From: an uncultured Candidatus Woesearchaeota archaeon
GTDB lineage: Archaea; Nanobdellota; Nanobdellia; Woesearchaeales; 21-14-0-10-32-9
Assembly (NCBI GenBank): GCA_903891505.1
Contig: CAITEO010000094.1
Coordinates: forward strand, 1-10,361
Reading direction: 5' to 3'
Length of the DNA: 10,361 nt
The stretch's first letter is position 1; every line of letters starts with the position of its first letter. Below the pieces are notes generated by a model. That model saw nothing but the letters and a program-made list of their open reading frames with translations. It did no database searches and was not told the origin of the DNA. A program made the translations under genes and the position numbers. Positions 7,401-10,361 of the stretch are shown here, in pieces.

Positions 7401-8470
7401 TTGCATATGAACTCGAGCAACTCGAAGAGCAGAAGCAAGATGTATTCGATTTAAAGATGGAATTAAAATTGGCGCTTGACAAAGTAAAGGCGGGCAATTT
7501 CAATATGGTTCAGATTTATCTCGAGGGACTTATTCCTAGAGTGAAGAAGTTATGGGAAAAACTTGGTGTGCAGCCTAAAAAATTAGAGATGAAAGTTATA
7601 TCTGAGCAAGCACTTAAGGAAGAATTAGAGAAAGCCAAAATTGAGAGAATAAAGTTCGAGGCTACGCAGAAGAAACCTGAAGAAGAGGCCAAAAAAGAGG
7701 AGACGCCTCAAGAGAAATTCAAGAAAGATGTTTCTCCTGATAAAATTTTGCATCTGCATAATGATATGCTCGTCGTGAATCCAAAGAGTTTGTACTCCGA
7801 GATTGAAGCAATGAAAGATTCTGATTTCAAATTCCACGTAGATGGAACAAAGAATGACTTTGCAGGCTGGATACGTGACGCAGTCAAGGATGATGAACTT
7901 GCAGATTGTATTGATGAAGCAAATACTAAAGAGGAGATTATGAAACTTCTTGATTTAAGGGAAAAAGGTCAGAAGCTTCCGAAACTTGAGAAGAAAGTTG
8001 TAGAGAAAAAAGAAGCAGAAACAAAAATTGAGAACGAACAAACGAAAGATAAGTCTAAAGATAAACCTGAAGAAGCGCAAAAATTAGAGAAAACTGAAGA
8101 AAACAACGAGCAGAAAAAAGAAGTCAAGAAAGAAGAAAGAACTGAGCAGGAATTGTTGGCTGAAACAAAAAGAGCATTCGATGAGTTTGCGAAAGATCCA
8201 ACGAAGAAAAATAAGTGGAGCATAGACGCACTTGCATCACCTAATCAAACATTTAGATTAAAGACTGGCGTTGAATTGAAGTCGCTTAAAGACTTACTAG
8301 ATTCAATTGATGCAATACCTGATGCTGTTTTTGAAGAGCACGTATCAGAATCTAGAAATGATTTTGCGAATTGGACGAAGAATGTATTCAAGCAGGATGA
8401 GCTTGCAGAAAGTATCAAGAATGCAAAGAACAAGAAAGAACTTAAAGAGGTGTTGAGTAACTTTGGATGA
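4496..8470 (+). CDS. Membrane-spanning HerA/FtsK-superfamily ATPase with ectodomain and tandem C-terminal domains
   Basis: This 1324-residue protein starts with a basic cytoplasmic segment (1-53) and a transmembrane helix (about 54-77). An ectodomain (about 78-633) with roughly 14 sequons includes a carboxypeptidase-regulatory-like fold (about 285-362), a Ser/Thr/Pro linker and two beta-sandwich-like regions (about 410-620). A second helix (about 634-653) leads to a HerA/DUF87-type motor: Walker A GSTGGGKS (707-714), Walker B VYDE (834-837) and a sensor-like ISQ ending at Q874, followed by arginine-rich RTRDEGD. Only about 50 residues separate the helix from Walker A, so the usual HerA N-terminal barrel is largely missing. 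A helical segment (about 955-1080) precedes two related domains (about 1084-1154 and 1250-1324), separated by a Lys/Glu-rich linker. HerA family members pump DNA or polypeptides as hexamers, and this one probably acts at the membrane. The substrate is unknown. Confidence 0.88.
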   Translation: MKSKENEKNRSRLGDLKKYFKTSLSGFRKKSITVDEALANPRKKSKLSKYLNNSVLLFLVALSLITLLGFGVYTGFVAYHEGQAGYIYQMDIKYMRYTTNWAGLYGASFGVGVTQPWAYNITPGSMTEANVFFTCFQQGIAHELYASNYTEAEIDMGSLEPATVDDVDNYLGINSSAFDSGFNTFTNTMSISVGARNITNIPSTFTKVGEGSNQTAFDIGVLKDGAGHLVFVAHIYPALIKGFNSRYYNFQMLLPVPENSSVVYNIWSDPNDFCVAGELNAAKIGFVNGTVTDISGNKLENVIIVVGSVSTITNAQGVYNLSPEVGEQRIIAIKDGYKVYESTINVSPDNVTEHNIMLELETPPNEHNDIGPDFNPNKDTSKSTDTSTSTAVGPGQAPPQVESPKVIEGQDYIITLDAINKKLRQNEFSQDMIIIQSIRASVMTVDFKILGNVSNLTQIDKKSLSIGPRSQGSVALTFFANMSPGVYTGVLNMSGGINAEIPITIEILSKDKIPVQALLITMSAPNKNLYAGSTFTFRTDLVNLLSDQAYPVKLFYTVQSLDGKDTLWSYTTNVFIKTSMSIVKNVELPSNLKEGDYIVRVTAEYLDLSSSSGYVFSVILPFYQYILFGKFRVWQAILSLFALVGIIIAIVILRNRLEEKKRYHLKVELSELPKQGPRSIWIGKIAESDHKAYMNLENFKTHTIVAGSTGGGKSFSAQVIIEEMLLKDVAVIVFDPTAQWTGMLRKLTNKGLMGLYPNFGMKPTDAKAFTGNIRQINNARELIDVKKYMKPGEIQIFAVHKLDPKDIDIFVANTVREVFHANFDESEPLRLVLVYDEVHRLMPKFGGSGEGFLQIERACREFRKWGIGVVLISQVLADFVGQIKANINTEVQMRTRDEGDLDRIKMKYGGEVLQSLVKASVGTGMVQNSAYNRGKPYFVTFRPIMHSVTRLSDDEIEQYNKFNEQITQIAYELEQLEEQKQDVFDLKMELKLALDKVKAGNFNMVQIYLEGLIPRVKKLWEKLGVQPKKLEMKVISEQALKEELEKAKIERIKFEATQKKPEEEAKKEETPQEKFKKDVSPDKILHLHNDMLVVNPKSLYSEIEAMKDSDFKFHVDGTKNDFAGWIRDAVKDDELADCIDEANTKEEIMKLLDLREKGQKLPKLEKKVVEKKEAETKIENEQTKDKSKDKPEEAQKLEKTEENNEQKKEVKKEERTEQELLAETKRAFDEFAKDPTKKNKWSIDALASPNQTFRLKTGVELKSLKDLLDSIDAIPDAVFEEHVSESRNDFANWTKNVFKQDELAESIKNAKNKKELKEVLSNFG
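7745..7957 (+). other. NDFA-W domain copy 1 (within the ATPase, residues about 1084-1154)
   Basis: A short domain with a predicted beta-rich start and helical end carries H1114-V, then N1120-D-F-A, W1125 and DELA at 1133-1136. Its H-to-W spacing equals that of the other two copies. From the histidine over 26 positions it matches copy 2 at 13 and copy 3 at 16. It resembles the archaeal/bacterial family I know as DUF5752, an assignment from memory of the motif pattern. Confidence 0.65.
8243..8467 (+). other. NDFA-W domain copy 2 (ATPase C-terminus, residues about 1250-1324)
   Basis: The same pattern recurs with H1282-V, N1288-D-F-A, W1293 and DELA at 1301-1304, and ends at the protein's C-terminus. 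It matches the copy in the next gene at 15 of 26 positions from the histidine. The Lys/Glu-rich stretch between copies 1 and 2 looks like a flexible tether. Confidence 0.65.
8447..8452 (+). promoter_or_regulatory. Shine-Dalgarno site supporting a TTG start
   Basis: GAGGTG lies 10 nt before the TTG at 8463, inside the end of the ATPase gene. The reading frame has a stop at 8454-8456 and no ATG for well over 80 codons, so TTG 8463 is the only reasonable start that keeps the conserved N-terminal domain. Confidence 0.65.
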
Positions 8471-9215
8471 AAAATATTCTGGAGAAGACTTGTTTAGCAA
8501 GGATGCTACTTTTGATAAGTGCTTCTATTTAGAAAACAGCAGCGTCCTAAAAAATATAAATGAACTGCTCTCTTTCCTAGCTGGCTGCAGTGCAGATGAA
8601 TATCAATCTAAAATATTTTACAAACATGTAGACAGCAACAAAAATGATTTTGCTAACTGGATAAGGCATGTTTTTGCTTTAGATGAATTAGCAAGTAGAA
8701 TACAGCAAATAAAAGATCCTGCTCTTATGCTTAGTGAGATTAACAAATACTCAGAAGAGTGCAAGAAGAAACGAGAAGAAACTTTTAGGATATATGCAGA
8801 CATTACAAATAATCTTAAGCGAGAAATATCTGACAGATCAGATTTTTCAGAGCAAGCGTTTGACAAGATTAACAAACTAAAACAGAGGATGGTTTATGAT
8901 AAAAATCAGTATGCTATTGCAGTTGAAACTTTCAGGGAGAAATATTTAGAGCTGACAAGAGCCATAACTGAACACAGAAAAGAAGGATTTGACATGCTAA
9001 TTCCATCATTGTTGCTAAGAAATATTTTGCCAAAGATAGATTATTTTCAAGTTAGTCAGAATAAAGATGATGAAGATCATATAAATATTCTTCTTGACCA
9101 GGTTGCGCAGGAGATTAACTATGCTAAGTCAGTATTGCCAAAGAACCTGAAGCAAGAAGTGCTTGAGGCTGCAGGTATTGCAGCAAAGAATGATGATGAA
9201 ATAAAAAATAGGTGA
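8463..9215 (+). CDS. NDFA-W domain protein with helical C-terminal half
   Basis: This 250-residue protein probably starts at TTG. The gene overlaps the ATPase gene by 8 bases, suggesting translational coupling. Residues about 18-100 form a third copy of the domain at the ATPase C-terminus: CFYLEN at 20-25, then H55-V, N61-D-F-A, W66 and DELA at 74-77. Four extra residues lie before the histidine compared with the ATPase copies. The rest is mostly charged helix (about 95-175 and 200-250) and likely coiled coil, with a more hydrophobic stretch at about 175-190 (MLIPSLLLRNILP). It has no signal peptide or obvious catalytic motif, so it is probably cytoplasmic. The shared domain suggests that it associates with, or substitutes for, the ATPase tail as an adaptor (inference). 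I do not recognise a characterised homologue. Confidence 0.8.
   Translation: MDEKYSGEDLFSKDATFDKCFYLENSSVLKNINELLSFLAGCSADEYQSKIFYKHVDSNKNDFANWIRHVFALDELASRIQQIKDPALMLSEINKYSEECKKKREETFRIYADITNNLKREISDRSDFSEQAFDKINKLKQRMVYDKNQYAIAVETFREKYLELTRAITEHRKEGFDMLIPSLLLRNILPKIDYFQVSQNKDDEDHINILLDQVAQEINYAKSVLPKNLKQEVLEAAGIAAKNDDEIKNR
8514..8762 (+). other. NDFA-W domain copy 3 (residues about 18-100)
   Basis: This stand-alone copy has the same invariant H, NDFA, W and DELA positions as the two ATPase-borne copies. It lies at the N-terminus of its protein, whereas the other two are C-terminal. Confidence 0.65.
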
Positions 9216-9216
9216 T
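9210..9216 (+). promoter_or_regulatory. Shine-Dalgarno site for the coiled-coil gene
   Basis: AGGTGAT matches seven bases of the archaeal GGAGGTGAT consensus and overlaps the TGA stop of the preceding gene at 9213-9215. Five bases separate it from the ATG at 9222, fixing that start and coupling the two genes. Confidence 0.75.
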
Positions 9217-9221
9217 GAAAT

Positions 9222-10229
9222 ATGGGTTTGTTTTCAAGAAAAAAAAGTGATGAGGATATGATAAAAGCCAATTTAGAGTCGCAGCAGGCAGGACTCGAGG
9301 AGAAAAATACTAATTCTAATAAAACCGATGAGGATATGGGAGATTCTAAATTAGGTATTGAAGTTACAAAAATACAAGCCCAAATAGAGGGTATGAATGA
9401 ATTTAGAAAAGCTACGAATGAGCGTTTTACTAGGAGTTCTGAAGAGCTAGGAGAGATGAAGGGAATGGTTGTAGAAACTAATAAGTCTGTTTCACGACTA
9501 GAGGCTGCATCAACGAGGGCGATAGATCTTGTTGAAGCAGTAAAACCTGATCAGCTAATGATAGAAGTTAGGAAACAGGATTCAAAAGCTGAAGCATTGA
9601 AAGCCAACATTGAAACAAATGAGACTATGATGCACGACATAATGCGAGAGCTCAAAGAGATGAGGCAGAGAATGGAGTTCTACAAGGGTGTCGAGCAAGT
9701 CGCGAAGATGAATGATGATATAAAACAGGAACTTATTGAGATAAAAAAAATTGAAGCTATAATTGACAGACACTCAAATAAAATTGAAACAATATACTTG
9801 GAAGTAGAAAAGAAATTTACTGATTTAGATAAATACAATGATGTTGCAAAAGAGCTACAAAAAACCATGAGCAAATTACAAGGAGATGTAGATAAGCTAA
9901 GGGTAAAAGTAGAAGACAAGTCTGACAAGAAAGAATTGGTGAATTTAATCAGCAGATTTAGCGAATTCGAGAAACATACAACTAACATAATAAATTTGCT
10001 AGATGAAAGGTCAAAATCATTGTTGAGTGATGTTAACAACAAGCTTGATCGAGAAATAATGAAATTCAGGCAGGCTTCGAAGGGAATAGTTAAAGATGAA
10101 AATATAGTAATCGAGCCCTTGCACTCTGCAACAAATATCGCCTCAACAAAAGAGGAAGTTAAAGCTGTGTCTGCTGAAGAGACTCGGCCAAAAAAGAAAT
10201 CACTCTTCGGCGGAATGCTAGGAAAATAA
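9222..10229 (+). CDS. Coiled-coil protein with basic/hydrophobic peptides at both ends
   Basis: This 335-residue protein has no signal peptide or transmembrane helix. Residues about 45-270 are almost entirely charged helix (for example ELGEMKGMV, IMRELKEMRQRMEF, ELIEIKKIEAIIDRH), consistent with long coiled coils broken near KPDQ at about 108. The N-terminus is MGLFSRKK and the C-terminus, after an acidic linker, is KKKSLFGGMLGK. These look like matching amphipathic or docking peptides. Its organisation recalls archaellum cytoplasmic coiled-coil proteins such as ArlC/ArlD, but no archaellum genes are present here. A family of similar coiled-coil proteins seems common in DPANN genomes (from memory, unverified). 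As the last gene of the cluster it is a likely scaffold linking the ATPase complex to the membrane (inference). Confidence 0.8.
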   Translation: MGLFSRKKSDEDMIKANLESQQAGLEEKNTNSNKTDEDMGDSKLGIEVTKIQAQIEGMNEFRKATNERFTRSSEELGEMKGMVVETNKSVSRLEAASTRAIDLVEAVKPDQLMIEVRKQDSKAEALKANIETNETMMHDIMRELKEMRQRMEFYKGVEQVAKMNDDIKQELIEIKKIEAIIDRHSNKIETIYLEVEKKFTDLDKYNDVAKELQKTMSKLQGDVDKLRVKVEDKSDKKELVNLISRFSEFEKHTTNIINLLDERSKSLLSDVNNKLDREIMKFRQASKGIVKDENIVIEPLHSATNIASTKEEVKAVSAEETRPKKKSLFGGMLGK

Positions 10230-10361
10230 TATTGGAAATAATGTTGTAATTAAAATTATGGAATGATATTTGTTAATATGAAATTGTTGATATCAAATTA
10301 TGTAATATTAGTAAAATAATAGTATAGTAGGAAAAAGTCAGTCCTTTCATCAATGAAAAAA
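10230..10361. other. AT-rich 3' intergenic region
   Basis: These 132 bases hold no convincing gene. A perfect 10-bp palindrome, TTGATATCAA, is at 10287-10296. There is no strong T-run just after the coiled-coil gene, so its terminator is not evident and transcription may continue. Near the right edge, AGTATAGT at 10321-10328 lies about 27 bp before an ATG at 10353, the spacing of a leaderless promoter. Confidence 0.4.
10353..10361 (+). CDS. Possible start of a further gene (Met-Lys-Lys, cut by the window edge)
   Basis: An ATG followed by two lysine codons runs off the right edge. Met-Lys-Lys is a frequent start for exported proteins, and a TATA-like element lies at a suitable distance. There is no Shine-Dalgarno site. 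Three codons cannot establish a gene. Confidence 0.2.

Noticed and set aside
7969..8223. Minus-strand open frame rich in Phe/Ser opposite the ATPase linker
   Set aside because: It is the reverse reading of the Lys/Glu-rich linker codons, a common artefact.
10281..10355. Minus-strand short ORF of about 25 codons near the right edge
   Set aside because: AT-rich, no supporting signals, and crosses the palindrome.

Overview
The window reads as AT-rich archaeal DNA, most likely from a DPANN-type archaeon (Woesearchaeota/Pacearchaeota-like). This placement is inferred, with no database search. It rests on a consensus-like BRE/TATA element, Shine-Dalgarno sites matching the archaeal 16S tail (GGAGGTG, AGGTGAT), a large sequon-rich surface protein with FN3/PKD-type modules, and a HerA-type ATPase.

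Layout. Positions 1-376 hold no confident gene. The left part is T-rich and looks like the terminator of an upstream gene. The right part is a dense control region with two candidate TATA boxes, two clusters of 11-bp repeats, two inverted repeats and a possible hairpin. From 377 to 10229 six genes run on the + strand with almost no spacing: two small ribbon-helix-helix (RHH) DNA-binding proteins, a 1175-residue membrane-anchored surface protein, a 1324-residue membrane-spanning HerA/FtsK-type ATPase, a 250-residue protein sharing a domain with the ATPase tail, and a 335-residue coiled-coil protein. Four of the five junctions are overlapping or only a few bases wide, so this is probably one operon. 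The last 132 bases carry no clear gene, though an ATG close to the right edge may begin another.

Working model (inference). The two RHH proteins probably bind the repeats next to the promoters and repress their own operon. The surface protein and the ATPase both have large N-glycosylatable ectodomains, transmembrane helices and substantial cytoplasmic parts, so they could form one envelope-spanning assembly. The ATPase motor lies in the cytoplasm directly behind a membrane helix, and its charged tail ends in two copies of an HV-x4-NDFA-x-W domain. A third copy is in the next gene, suggesting adaptor or oligomerisation contacts. The coiled-coil protein, with basic/hydrophobic peptides at both ends, may be a cytoplasmic scaffold. 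A DNA or protein translocation machine is the leading guess, with Crenarchaeal CedB a loose analogue. A DNA segregation role is the main alternative, because 11-bp iterons plus RHH proteins recall ParR/parC.
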